In this document: piece after piece, positions 1 to 8,506 of the stretch
Position numbering within the stretch: the stretch's first letter is position 1
Layout of the letters: each line of letters begins with the position of its first letter
From: a candidate division KSB1 bacterium
GTDB taxonomy: Bacteria; Zhuqueibacterota; Zhuqueibacteria; JANLFK01; Oleimicrobiaceae
NCBI GenBank assembly: GCA_024655945.1
Contig: JANLFK010000011.1
Location: 86,021-140,690 of the forward strand
DNA: 54,670 nucleotides
Direction: 5' to 3'
Program-made: the position numbers and the translations under genes
Notes under the pieces: model-generated
Told to the model about the DNA's origin: nothing
Seen by the model: only the letters and a program-made list of their open reading frames with translations
Database searches by the model: none

Positions 1-706
1 CGATCCCCTTTTCTTCGCGCAAGAGCTCCACCAGCCGCTGCACGTCCGAATTGCCGTAATGGTAGGGGTAGAGGATTTTTGGCCGCACCATGCGCGCTGC
101 GTTGGCGGCCATCTCCGGCGTCATGGTGTAGGGGAGATTCATGGGCAGAAAGGCAATGGTAATGTCGCCGAGCTCCTGCATCTCGGGAATGTCCTCGGTA
201 TCGCCTGCGATGTACACGCGCGTCTCACCAAAGGCGACCACGTAGCCATTTCCCCGGCCGGGCGGGTGGAAAGGCTCGCCGCTGCTCCGCTTGTGCACGA
301 CGTTGTAGGCGGGCACCGCCTCCACAGGGAACCCCGCCAAGGTGTCCACCTCACCGTTGCGGAGGACGATTCCTTCGGGCACCATCGCGCTACCCGCCGG
401 GGGGATGGCTATTACCGTGGAGACTTTGCGTATTTGGCGCCAGGCCAGCGTGTCCAAATGGTCACGATGTTCGTGGGTGATGAGCACCAGATCAGCCTTG
501 GGCAGCGTGGCATAGTCGGCCTCGCGTGTGACTGGGTCCACATGGACGACCCTGTCCTGCCAAGTGAACATCACCGCGGCGTGGCCGATGAACGTGATGT
601 GCAGCGGCCCCTGCAGCGTGGCAATGGTATCTTGCTCATAAGGGCGCTGTCCTCTGGCCGCCAAAGCGCTGGCTGCGAGAATGACAAGGCAGAGAAGCGG
701 TCGCAT
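1..706 (-). CDS. MBL-fold metal-dependent hydrolase, secreted (3' end beyond window)
   Basis: Metallo-beta-lactamase-fold hydrolase resembling the UlaG/YtnP-like group; the substrate is unknown. I translated the minus strand from the ATG at 706; the frame stays open to the window edge, so the C-terminus is missing and 235 codons are visible. The first 20 residues look like a signal peptide ending near ALAARGQ, which suggests export. The metal site is visible as THEHRDH (HxHxDH), a downstream GDT aspartate and a YHYG histidine. A near-perfect Shine-Dalgarno (GGAGGTGA) lies 2 nt before the ATG. It is the last gene of the minus-strand run; the 214 nt separating it from the MFS gene leave room for its own promoter, although I see no clear one. 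The longer plus-strand reading frame over the same bases is its antisense shadow. Confidence 0.85.
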   Translation of the reverse strand, partial: MRPLLCLVILAASALAARGQRPYEQDTIATLQGPLHITFIGHAAVMFTWQDRVVHVDPVTREADYATLPKADLVLITHEHRDHLDTLAWRQIRKVSTVIAIPPAGSAMVPEGIVLRNGEVDTLAGFPVEAVPAYNVVHKRSSGEPFHPPGRGNGYVVAFGETRVYIAGDTEDIPEMQELGDITIAFLPMNLPYTMTPEMAANAARMVRPKILYPYHYGNSDVQRLVELLREEKGI

Positions 707-920
707 CGTCACCTCCGTCGCTTATGAAAGTGCAGGGAAGGCCGCCTGGGAACCTCCCGCGGCAAGAGCCCCGTGCCCTGCTCGCACGTATCCCCTTGGG
801 CTACCTCGCTGCTACCACTGGCCGGCCGCGCATTGGTGCGGACGCCAGCTACTCCGCCCCCAGCGCTGCATCCGGAAGTGCCACACGGAAGCAGTCCATA
901 GGAGGAGACCGAGTAGGTGT
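707..920. other. Intergenic spacer between MFS and MBL genes
   Basis: 214 nt separate the MFS stop from the MBL start. The only clear signal is the strong Shine-Dalgarno of the MBL gene near 709-716. Short reading frames cross it on both strands but none has a family resemblance or a ribosome-binding site. Confidence 0.4.
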
Positions 921-2324
921 TCACGGCGCACCTGTTTTTTCCGGGCCTCCTGCCCGCCACAATGAGGCAGCCAAGAGCAAAGACACCACCGAGGTACCTA
1001 ACCAAAACAGAGTCGGATAGTGAAAATCGTAGTGGCGCACGCCGTTCACCACAACAGTGGCCCGGTGGATGAGTAGGCCACTGACCAACTCCTGGAAGGC
1101 GGCACCGAGGTAGCTAAACACGCCGATGAAGCCCATCGCTGCTCCCGCAGCCTGCCTGGGCGCCAGGTCAATGGCGAACAAGCCGCCGAGCGCCGCCAGG
1201 ATGCCGCTCAACCCGAATCCGTAGAGCGCAAATGCTGCCGACAGCCACAGTGGGCGGTCTGCCGGGCAGAGGAAAATTGCCGCCAAGGCGCCCACCTCGA
1301 TGAGGCCAAAAAGCAGGTTGGCCGGCGGTCTCCTTGCCTTGAACAGGGTATCCGAAACGAAGCCGTATGCGACGCAGCCCGCGATACCGGCCACGGTGTT
1401 GATGGCCAACATGCTCCCCGCTTTGAGCAGGGTGTAGTGCTTTGCCTCCTGCAGGTAGAGAACGCCCCAGCTGTTCATGGCATAGCGGGTCGCAGACATG
1501 GTCATACAGGCCAAACCCAGCACCCACAAGGCCGGCATCCTCAGCACCCGCAGTTGGTCTTTGAACCTATCCCGACTGAGGGTCGACGCGGAGCCCGCAA
1601 CTTTCCCGCTCTGGCGCCACTGAGCTACGGACGGCAGTCCGAGCGTCTGCGGCCGGTCCGCCAGGGCCAGGTACAGGCCTACCGCCACCGCTACGCACAC
1701 GAGCCCCGGGCCGATAAAGCCAAAGCGCCATCCCAGGGCCGCGGCCACGGCAGCAGTTGCCACAAAGGTCAATCCCTCCCCCAGCGCGTGGGCCGTGCTC
1801 CAGATGCCGTAGAACCGCCCCCGCTCGTCGCCCGCGAACCAGTGGTTGAGCGCCACCACCGAAGACACAGAGCCAAAGCCCTGGAACCAACCATTGAGCC
1901 CCCAGAGGAGGACAAAGAGCCAAAAAGCAGTATTGCCACCAACTGCCAAATTGACCAAGGCCGACAGCAGCAGTCCCGCTGGGAAGAAGCGCTTGATGTT
2001 GGCGTGGTCAGCCAAAAAGCCGTTGGTGAATCGGCTCACTGCATAGGTATAGAAGAACGCCGCGCCAATAACCCCCAACTGCTCAGCGGTCACAATCCCG
2101 GTGTCGATGAGCGGCTTCTTGACCACTGAAATGCCGAGCCGGCAGAGATACGAAAGACCATAGCCCAGGGTAATGCCGACCATCACCGAGGCGCGGGTGC
2201 GTCGGTACAGGTGGTCGATCTCCTGCGCATCGTGGCGCGTGGGCCTGTCTGGCGCCGTCGCGAAGAAGCGAACGAACCTATTCATGGCCAGGCGCGCAAC
2301 AGTGAGCAAGTGCAGAGGTGCCAC
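921..2324 (-). CDS. MFS transporter, organophosphate:phosphate antiporter (GlpT/UhpT-like) family
   Basis: Inner-membrane carrier of the major facilitator superfamily, about 467 residues with roughly twelve hydrophobic spans. The N-terminal EIDHLYRRTR stretch followed by GYGLSYLCR, and the GLNGWFQGFG and WFAGDERGRFYGIW segments, are typical of the OPA subfamily, whose members exchange phosphorylated sugars or glycerol-phosphate for phosphate. The substrate cannot be read from sequence. The start is ambiguous: a GTG at 2324 has GGAGG at 2336-2340, directly after the stop of the phzF-like gene, whereas the ATG at 2285 gives an N-terminus that aligns better with GlpT but has no Shine-Dalgarno. 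I kept the GTG. It is probably co-transcribed with the PhzF-like gene. Confidence 0.85.
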   Translation of the reverse strand: MAPLHLLTVARLAMNRFVRFFATAPDRPTRHDAQEIDHLYRRTRASVMVGITLGYGLSYLCRLGISVVKKPLIDTGIVTAEQLGVIGAAFFYTYAVSRFTNGFLADHANIKRFFPAGLLLSALVNLAVGGNTAFWLFVLLWGLNGWFQGFGSVSSVVALNHWFAGDERGRFYGIWSTAHALGEGLTFVATAAVAAALGWRFGFIGPGLVCVAVAVGLYLALADRPQTLGLPSVAQWRQSGKVAGSASTLSRDRFKDQLRVLRMPALWVLGLACMTMSATRYAMNSWGVLYLQEAKHYTLLKAGSMLAINTVAGIAGCVAYGFVSDTLFKARRPPANLLFGLIEVGALAAIFLCPADRPLWLSAAFALYGFGLSGILAALGGLFAIDLAPRQAAGAAMGFIGVFSYLGAAFQELVSGLLIHRATVVVNGVRHYDFHYPTLFWLGTSVVSLLLAASLWRAGGPEKTGAP

Positions 2325-2340
2325 CGCTGTGTCAGCCTCC

Positions 2341-3237
2341 TCACCCGCTTCTCTCCAGCAGTTCCCCGTTGGCGACCATGATCACCTTTCCTCCCACCTC
2401 GACTCTCATCGTTTCTCCTTCTCTTCTGCTGCGCAGGAGGAGCAGGGAAGGCCGGCCCACCTCGTGGCCTTGTTCGACCCTTATGTCGATGGCGTCCGTG
2501 CCAAAGTAGCGATGGCGCACCAGATAGGCGGCCAGACAGCCGTTGGCGCTGCCGGTGGCCGGGTCTTCCGGCACGCCGTATTGGTGAGCGAAGACCCTCA
2601 CGCTCAGCTGGTTGGCAGGGGAGCGCGTTTCCGGGCAGAAGAGGAGAAATGCCATGAGCGGCAGCCGTTTGAGCAGCCTCTGGTCAGAAGTGAGGCGCGC
2701 TTTACTCAGCGCAGCGCGGCTTGCCAACGGGGCGATGATGAAAGGCAAGCCGGTGGAAACAACTTCTGCCGGCAAGGGGGCGAGCTCGCTGCCGGCAAGT
2801 CCCAAGGCTCGCTGCACGAGTTCTCTTTCCACCACAGGGCCAAATACCGGGCTGTTCTGCCTCATCCACAGCCGCTCGGGGCCCTCCTCGCCGTATTCGA
2901 ACCGCACCGGGATGCGGCCCACCGATAGCTCCAAGTTCACCTGCGGGACGCACTCTCCGGCCAATACCTCTTGTTGGATTACGAAGGCCGTGCCAAGCGT
3001 CGGGTGTCCGGCGAAAGGGAGCTCGGTGGCGGGCGTGAAGATGCGCACCGGGAAAGACTCTGCCGCCCTCCACTCGTCAACGATGAACGTGCTCTCAGAA
3101 AAGTTCATCTCCCGAGCCAGAAGCCGCATTTGCTCTGTGGTGAGATGCTGCGCGTGACGGAAGACGGCCAGCTGGTTGCCGCTGTAGCGCTCCTCGGCAA
3201 ACACATCGACGATGTAGAGCAGCACAGGTGCACTCAT
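2341..3237 (-). CDS. PhzF family isomerase/epimerase-like protein
   Basis: 298-residue member of the PhzF/diaminopimelate-epimerase-like fold. Family hallmarks are all present: SGNQLAVF near the N-terminus, NFSESTF carrying the catalytic glutamate, the FAGHPTLGTA loop, and EDPATGSANGCLAAYL in the second half. PhzF itself isomerises a phenazine precursor, but most genomic homologues have no known substrate and no other phenazine gene is visible here, so phenazine synthesis should not be inferred. It lies 25 nt downstream of the ABC permease and 16 nt upstream of the MFS gene (with its GTG start), so it is part of the same unit. It is a full-length cytoplasmic enzyme with no signal peptide. Confidence 0.9.
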   Translation of the reverse strand: MSAPVLLYIVDVFAEERYSGNQLAVFRHAQHLTTEQMRLLAREMNFSESTFIVDEWRAAESFPVRIFTPATELPFAGHPTLGTAFVIQQEVLAGECVPQVNLELSVGRIPVRFEYGEEGPERLWMRQNSPVFGPVVERELVQRALGLAGSELAPLPAEVVSTGLPFIIAPLASRAALSKARLTSDQRLLKRLPLMAFLLFCPETRSPANQLSVRVFAHQYGVPEDPATGSANGCLAAYLVRHRYFGTDAIDIRVEQGHEVGRPSLLLLRSRREGETMRVEVGGKVIMVANGELLERSG

Positions 3238-3262
3238 GGGGAATCAGCCCTTGGGCGAGCCC

Positions 3263-4036
3263 TCAATGTCCCACGTCACTGGTCTCGAACAGCAGCGAGC
3301 TGATGAGGAGCACGCCAGCGCAACTCAGCGCCAGGATGCCCAGGTCCAGGCCGAGAGGGAAGGCAGAAGAGCCCACCAGGGCCCCGCGCAGGCCATCCAC
3401 GCCATAGGTCAAGGGGTCGAGGTACGAGAGCAGCCGCAGCACGCGCGGCAGGTTCTGGATGGGAAAGAGCGCGCCCGAGAGGAAGAAGATGGGAAAGACC
3501 ACAAAGTTGACCACCAGCTGAAAGCCGTGCATGTCGTTCATGCGCGAGGCGAAGGCCAACCCCATGCCGATGAAGGTAAACGCGATGAGGAGCATGAACA
3601 GGCAGCCCAGCGCCAGTCCCCACCCGGTGTTGAGCGTGAACCCCAACCCCACGGCGCAGAGGAGGATGGCCAGGCTCTGCCCAATGGCGAGGGTGGATGC
3701 CCCCGCAAGGCGCCCCAGCACAATGGAGAACCGCGACACCGGCGTGACCATAATCTCCTTGAGGAAGCCGAATTCCTTGTCCCACAGCACCTGCAGCCCG
3801 CCAAAGGTGCTGCTGAAGAGCAGAGTCATACCCACCACTCCGGGGATCAAGAAGCTCATATAGTCCACCCCTGAGGGTACCCCAGGGAGGGCGGCCCTGC
3901 GGAACCCCGAGCCCAAGAAGAGGAGGAAGAAGAGCGGCATCATCAACGAGCCGATGATGCGGCTCTTGGCGCGCCAGGTTCGCTTCATTTCGCGCAGCCA
4001 GAGCATGTGGACAGCCTGCAAGCTCACTACCTTCAT
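3263..4036 (-). CDS. ABC-2 type transporter permease (DrrB-like)
   Basis: 257-residue membrane subunit of an ABC-2 exporter with about six hydrophobic spans. It begins with a short cytoplasmic LWLREMKRTWRAKSRI segment typical of DrrB/NodJ-type permeases, and carries FLREIMVTPVSR-like sequence (LKEIMVTPVSR) before the third span. It should pair with the ATPase encoded 33 nt upstream to export a hydrophobic small molecule or lipid-like compound; the cargo is unknown. AAGGAG precedes the ATG at 4036. Family members are commonly linked to drug or antibiotic self-resistance, but that is not demonstrated by this sequence. Confidence 0.9.
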   Translation of the reverse strand: MKVVSLQAVHMLWLREMKRTWRAKSRIIGSLMMPLFFLLFLGSGFRRAALPGVPSGVDYMSFLIPGVVGMTLLFSSTFGGLQVLWDKEFGFLKEIMVTPVSRFSIVLGRLAGASTLAIGQSLAILLCAVGLGFTLNTGWGLALGCLFMLLIAFTFIGMGLAFASRMNDMHGFQLVVNFVVFPIFFLSGALFPIQNLPRVLRLLSYLDPLTYGVDGLRGALVGSSAFPLGLDLGILALSCAGVLLISSLLFETSDVGH

Positions 4037-4069
4037 TCTCGCTCCTTTGTCCCCTGCGTGCAGGCCGGC

Positions 4070-5041
4070 CTAAGGGCGACGCGGCCGCCTGGGCCCGTGG
4101 TTTGCCGCTGCGTGGCGGTCACGAATGGTCGCCCCGGTGAAGCGCAGGAACACATCCTCGAGGCTTGGCTTGTGCAGCTCCACGCTCTTGATCTTGATGC
4201 CATGACGGTGCGCCACCTCCAAGAGAAGGGGTATGCTCCGCTCGCCGTTGTTCAGCGTAAGGGTGAGATGGTCATCGTGGGCCACCGCCGACTGCACCCA
4301 GGGGAGCTCCCGAAGTGGCTGGCAGTCGCCGGATTCCACCTCCAACGTCACCACGTCCGCCCCGATGAGGTCCTTGAGTCGTTTCGGCGTGTCCAAGGCC
4401 ACGATCTTGCCCAGGTCCATGATGCCCACGCGATCGCACAAAGCATCTGCCTCTTCCATGTAGTGGGTAGTGAGCACGATGGTGGTGCCTCGCTCCCGAT
4501 TCATGGTGCGGATGTAATCCCAAATCTTGCGGCGTGTCTGGGTGTCCAAGCCCAGCGTAGGCTCGTCCAGAAAGAGCACCTTCGGACAGTTGATTAGCCC
4601 ACGCGCTATCTCCAGTCGGCGCTGCATGCCTCCGGAGTAGTGCTCCACCAAATCGTCTGCTCGCTCGGTGAGCTCGACCAGTTCCAGCACCTCCGCGATC
4701 CGCGCCCGGCGTTCGGACTTGTTCAATCCGTACATGCGGGCATGAAAGTCGAGATTCTCCCGGCCGGTGAGTTGGCGGTCTAAGGCCGGTTCCTGAAACA
4801 CAATGCCGATGCATGCCCGCACCCGGTTGCGCGCCTTGGTCACCTCGTAGCCGGCAACAAAGGCCGTGCCGGAGGTGGGCTGCAACAGCGTGGTGAGCAT
4901 GCGCATGAGCGTCGTCTTGCCGGCACCGTTGGGGCCCAAGAGGCCAAAGAGCTCTCCCTGATCGACGGCAAAGCTCACCCCGTCTACCGCCGTGACTGTC
5001 TTGAACCTCTTGGTGAGCTCGTTAACTCTGATCGTCTCCAT
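4070..5041 (-). CDS. ABC transporter ATP-binding protein (DrrA-like)
   Basis: 323-residue ATPase of the daunorubicin-resistance DrrA/CcmA type. Visible motifs are Walker A GPNGAGKTT, Q-loop FQEPALD, signature YSGGMQRRLEIARGL, Walker B KVLFLDEPTLGLD and an H-loop in VLTTHYME. After the nucleotide-binding domain (about residues 1-220) comes the C-terminal DrrA-type extension containing KPSLEDVFLRFTG, which in this family follows the ATPase core and supports partner assembly. The final 20 residues are Arg/Pro/His-rich and look unstructured. It is coupled with the downstream permease (33 nt gap). The Shine-Dalgarno is weak. Confidence 0.92.
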   Translation of the reverse strand: METIRVNELTKRFKTVTAVDGVSFAVDQGELFGLLGPNGAGKTTLMRMLTTLLQPTSGTAFVAGYEVTKARNRVRACIGIVFQEPALDRQLTGRENLDFHARMYGLNKSERRARIAEVLELVELTERADDLVEHYSGGMQRRLEIARGLINCPKVLFLDEPTLGLDTQTRRKIWDYIRTMNRERGTTIVLTTHYMEEADALCDRVGIMDLGKIVALDTPKRLKDLIGADVVTLEVESGDCQPLRELPWVQSAVAHDDHLTLTLNNGERSIPLLLEVAHRHGIKIKSVELHKPSLEDVFLRFTGATIRDRHAAANHGPRRPRRP

Positions 5042-5090
5042 GGGCGAGGGACACCGATCCTCTCGAAGTCGCGAGTGAAGTGCGCTGAGC

Positions 5091-5933
5091 CTACCACCTT
5101 ATCCGGTCGCCGCTGATGTGGGTGTCCACGGGCGTGGCAGGATCGAAGGAGAAAACGCCTTCCGGTTTGGTCAGCCTCACGGCTTTGATGTTCTTGATTC
5201 TCTTCAGCGAGACGAGCTGGTCGCCGTAGCCGTTGGTGGCGCGTTGGCTGGACCAGTAGAGCATCTTCTTGTCCCCCTTGACCTTCGCCCACCCGAGAAA
5301 GATGACCGAGTGGCCGAGCCCACGCTGCCAGGAGATGTTGACGAAGTCGCCTGGCCGCAGCTCTTCCGGGGCGATTGCCTCTCCCATCTTGCCGTACTGC
5401 ACCAAGGCATAGTGGGAACCGAAGCCATCGGCGTTCCAATATCCCCAGAACTTGACGAGGTCTTCGCGCCTACTGCCGTCCGGCTCTTGCATGCGCAGCG
5501 CTTCGTAGCGTTCTTCGCTCAGCTCTCCGCCGCGCTCACTCAGCAAGAGATTGAGCGCCTCAATGAAGGCCGTGTAGGTAGCACCACTGCAATAACTGGA
5601 GTGCCTGGGCACCTCGATGAGCGGCCTGCCAAAAAGGTGCAGGTTGTAGTAGACGGGCGATTCGGTGGGCACCGAGTCCTTTCCCGTGAAATAGCCACCG
5701 CCGTCCATGGCGTGAGCTTGCACGATGTCTATTGCCTGCAAGATGGCGGTGTTGATACCATTATTGAACCCCTCGACATACTTGCCGAAGACCTCCAGAT
5801 GTCGGGTATGATGGGCCCCCAACGAGAGGTCCGCGCTCTCCAAGACACACCACTTCTTGGGACTGGAAGCCAGAAAGAGGACGCATCCGCCGACCAGCGC
5901 ATATTTGACCAGGGAGCTGCGTTTCATAGCCAT
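5091..5933 (-). CDS. Putative exported NlpC/P60-like or papain-like hydrolase
   Basis: 280-residue protein with a short N-terminal hydrophobic segment (YALVGGCVLFLAS), either a signal peptide or an anchor. A cysteine in HSSYCSGATY (about residue 115) and a histidine in RGLGHSVIFLGW (about residue 208), preceded by LRPGDFVNISW, match the Cys/His layout of NlpC/P60-CHAP cysteine hydrolases. In those enzymes the LxPGD(LV) strand precedes the catalytic histidine. I therefore infer a cell-wall amidase or related thiol hydrolase, but I recognise no specific family and the Cys-His spacing is long. The start is taken as the ATG at 5933, with AAGGA 6 nt upstream; an in-frame GTG lies directly before it. 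It sits between the S9 peptidase and the ABC exporter. Confidence 0.6.
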   Translation of the reverse strand: MAMKRSSLVKYALVGGCVLFLASSPKKWCVLESADLSLGAHHTRHLEVFGKYVEGFNNGINTAILQAIDIVQAHAMDGGGYFTGKDSVPTESPVYYNLHLFGRPLIEVPRHSSYCSGATYTAFIEALNLLLSERGGELSEERYEALRMQEPDGSRREDLVKFWGYWNADGFGSHYALVQYGKMGEAIAPEELRPGDFVNISWQRGLGHSVIFLGWAKVKGDKKMLYWSSQRATNGYGDQLVSLKRIKNIKAVRLTKPEGVFSFDPATPVDTHISGDRIRW

Positions 5934-5963
5934 CACGGGTCCTTTCTTGTCGGTCTGCGGTTT

Positions 5964-8180
5964 CTACTCAGCAGTCTCTTCGGTTGGCAAATCCTTGCCG
6001 AGGAAGTGACGGAACCAAAATTGCACACTTGCCTTGCGCGCATGGACGCCCTTCCTGCCGCCGATGCCATGCCGGGCGTTCGGATAGAGCATCAGCGAAA
6101 ACTCCTTGTTGAGCTCCTGCAGGCGGTCGATGAACTGAATGGTGTTCTGCATGTGCACGTTGTCGTCCATTGTGCCGTGGGTGATGAGCAGGTGCCCTTT
6201 GTACTTGTCGGCGTGGGTGAGCACCGAGCCGAAGCTGTAGCCATCGGGATTTTCCGCAGGTGTGTCCATGTAGCGCTCGGTGTACACCGTGTCGTACAGG
6301 CGCCAATCCGTCACCGAATACTCGGCGACGCCATGCGTGAAATAGTCCGCTCCGTAGGTGAGGGCCATGCACGTGGTATAGCCGCCGTAGCTTCCGCCCT
6401 CGATGCCGATGCGCGCCGGGTCGACAAAGGGTTGCTGGCGCAGCCATTTGACGGCGGCAATCAGGTCGTGCATCTCCCATTTGCCCAGGTTGCGATGCAT
6501 GGCCGCCACTCCCTTCTTGCCAAAGTGGCCAGAGCCGCGGTGGTCAACAGAGATGACGATGATGCCCTGCTGGGCCAAATAGTACCAGCTCAGCCTGCGG
6601 AATGAGTTGGACACCGTGGGAGAGGCTGGTCCGCCGTAGATTTCGAAAAGGACCGGATAGCGCTCGGCCGGATCAAAGTCCGGCGGGAGCACCCATACCG
6701 CGGGGAGGTCGTAGCCATCACCAGAAGGGATGGTGAAAAGCTCCACTTTACCGAGGGCGTATTCGTCCATAATTGGCAGCCGGGTGTCCCCGAGGCTGCG
6801 CACCAAGGTGCCGTCCGAGGAGCGCAGCTCCATTCTGGAGGGGTGCGCGATGCTGCTATAGGTGTCGATGAAGTAGCTCCCTTGCGGCGAGACATTGCAC
6901 CGGTGGCTACCCGGAACAGTGGTGAGCTTCTTGAAGCCCTTGCCATCGAGCCCCACGCGGTAGAGGTGGCTCTCCACGACCCCCTTCGGGGCGCCCTGGA
7001 AGTAGACGACCCTGTTCGCCTCGTCCACTAAATTGATGGAACTTACGGTAAACTCGCCGCTGGTGAGGCGTTGCCGCAACTTGCCGCTCATATCGTAGTA
7101 GTAGAGGTGGTGCCAGCCATCCACGCAGGAGCGGAGCAAAAAGCCGCTGCCGTCTTTGAAAAGGTAGAGGTCTTCGAAGAATTCCACCCAGGAGGTCTGT
7201 TGCTCACTGTAGACCTCGGTGACCTTTCCCGTGCTCGGCTCGGCGGCGAGGATCTTCAGCTGGTCCTGCCCGCGGTTCATCCACTGGAAGAGGAGTTGCT
7301 TGCTGTCCGGTGTCCAGAAGGGCCAGGCCACGTAGTGGTCTGCCTTTTCATCCCTTTCAACCCAGACGATCTTGCCGTCGTCCACGTGGGCGATGCCTAA
7401 CTTCACGTAGGGATTGGGGTCGCCTGCCTTCGGGTAGCGGGTCATTTCCAGTTCGCCGTGGACCCCGTCCGCGCGGAAGAGGGGGAAGGTCGGCACCGGG
7501 CTATCGTCGAAGCGCAAGAAAGCCACCATCTGACTGTTGGGCGCCCACCAGAAGGCCGCGTAACGGGAAGCGCGGCCCAGGATCTCCTCGTAGTAGACCC
7601 ACGAAGCCCAGCCGTTGTAGACCGTCTCCGAGCCGTCGGTGGTCAGCTGATGCTCAAGCCCAGACGCAATGTCCAGCACGAAGAGGTTATTGTCTCTGGT
7701 GTAGGCCACTCTGCTTCCATCAGGTGAAAAGCGGGGATTCTTCTCCTGGCCTGGGGTGGCAGTGAGCCGTTTGAACTCACCAGTGGCTGCCGAAAAGTAG
7801 TAGAGGTCATTCTGGCGTGGCAGCAGGAAGGCGGAATAGTCCGGCGTGTGGTCCACCGCCGCCTGGAGGAAGAAGCCCTTTGGCAGCTTCTCTTTGAGCT
7901 CTGCATAGTCGAGAAAAACCGTCGATTCGCCTGTTGCGGCGTTGACCTTCATGAGCCGGCTGCCGCCCTCCTGTCCTTCGCCTTGCACGGCCCGTTCTAA
8001 GTAGTGCTGGTCGTCCAACCACCCCTCGATGCGCGAGAGTTGGCCGAACAGCCGTGGCGGTCCTCCCTCGTAGACCTGTTTGTAGGTGAGCATTTTCTTC
8101 TGGGCAAGCGCAGCGGGAGCAGCCACAGCCAGCACCGCAGCCACCACGCACAGGCTGGTTCTCCGGGTCCAGGTTCCCAT
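5964..8180 (-). CDS. S9B dipeptidyl-peptidase IV family serine peptidase, secreted
   Basis: 738-residue exported prolyl-type peptidase. A signal peptide (TSLCVVAAVLAVAAPAALAQ) is followed by a DPP-IV-type beta-propeller (about 30-470) containing WVYYEEILGR, the double-Glu motif that binds the substrate N-terminus in DPP IV. The alpha/beta-hydrolase domain has the triad Ser597 (GGSYGGY), Asp672 or 673 (HGTMDDNVH) and His704 (ARHGIGG), with spacing like DPP IV. It should release N-terminal X-Pro or X-Ala dipeptides in the periplasm or outside. I chose the ATG at 8180 over an upstream in-frame start because GGAGG lies just before it and it begins exactly at the signal peptide. It is the first gene of the minus-strand run and has a promoter candidate at 8288-8316. 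Confidence 0.93.
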   Translation of the reverse strand: MGTWTRRTSLCVVAAVLAVAAPAALAQKKMLTYKQVYEGGPPRLFGQLSRIEGWLDDQHYLERAVQGEGQEGGSRLMKVNAATGESTVFLDYAELKEKLPKGFFLQAAVDHTPDYSAFLLPRQNDLYYFSAATGEFKRLTATPGQEKNPRFSPDGSRVAYTRDNNLFVLDIASGLEHQLTTDGSETVYNGWASWVYYEEILGRASRYAAFWWAPNSQMVAFLRFDDSPVPTFPLFRADGVHGELEMTRYPKAGDPNPYVKLGIAHVDDGKIVWVERDEKADHYVAWPFWTPDSKQLLFQWMNRGQDQLKILAAEPSTGKVTEVYSEQQTSWVEFFEDLYLFKDGSGFLLRSCVDGWHHLYYYDMSGKLRQRLTSGEFTVSSINLVDEANRVVYFQGAPKGVVESHLYRVGLDGKGFKKLTTVPGSHRCNVSPQGSYFIDTYSSIAHPSRMELRSSDGTLVRSLGDTRLPIMDEYALGKVELFTIPSGDGYDLPAVWVLPPDFDPAERYPVLFEIYGGPASPTVSNSFRRLSWYYLAQQGIIVISVDHRGSGHFGKKGVAAMHRNLGKWEMHDLIAAVKWLRQQPFVDPARIGIEGGSYGGYTTCMALTYGADYFTHGVAEYSVTDWRLYDTVYTERYMDTPAENPDGYSFGSVLTHADKYKGHLLITHGTMDDNVHMQNTIQFIDRLQELNKEFSLMLYPNARHGIGGRKGVHARKASVQFWFRHFLGKDLPTEETAE

Positions 8181-8287
8181 GACGCCATCCTCCGCAGTTA
8201 ACGGTCGTTGCCAGCGATGGATCGCAATGTCCAGTCTCCTCGGGTGCATCATCGCGCCGCGCCTTGGCGCAGCGAAAAGGTACTGTT

Positions 8288-8316
8288 AGTTTATGGAAAT
8301 TTCTGGAGAAAATCAA
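8288..8316 (-). promoter_or_regulatory. Promoter candidate for the S9 peptidase run
   Basis: On the minus strand, TTGATT (8311-8316) and TAAACT (8288-8293) are separated by 17 bp; ATTTCCA directly precedes the -10. It points to the S9 peptidase start at 8180, leaving a leader of roughly 100 nt. Confidence 0.45.
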
Positions 8317-8442
8317 GAGGTTTGCCCCGCAGAGGCGGGAATTGGCGCGAAGAGTGTGTCAGGGCGTGCTCGCCCGCCTCTGCCTGGCGCCCAAGCCCAG
8401 AACCGAGGAGCGCCCGTCGCGGCCAGAGATGGTGCTTATCGG

Positions 8443-8471
8443 TTGACATTTACCCGGAATTTCACTATCTT
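8443..8471 (+). promoter_or_regulatory. Sigma70-type promoter for the heptose kinase-pur operon
   Basis: TTGACA (8443-8448), a 17-bp spacer, then TATCTT (8466-8471), with ATTTCAC running into the -10. It lies 35 nt before the ATG at 8507, so the leader is short. It is divergent from the candidate at 8288-8316. Confidence 0.7.
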
Positions 8472-8506
8472 TGCTCACCACTTGCTCCGGGCCATAGAGG
8501 ATTTGT

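Noticed and set aside
59-727. A 222-codon plus-strand open frame at the window start
   Set aside because: Antisense to the MBL-fold hydrolase, which shows HxHxDH, signal peptide and a strong Shine-Dalgarno on the minus strand.
5118-6605. A 495-codon plus-strand open frame
   Set aside because: Spans two unrelated minus-strand genes (NlpC-like and S9 peptidase) and has no recognisable domain.
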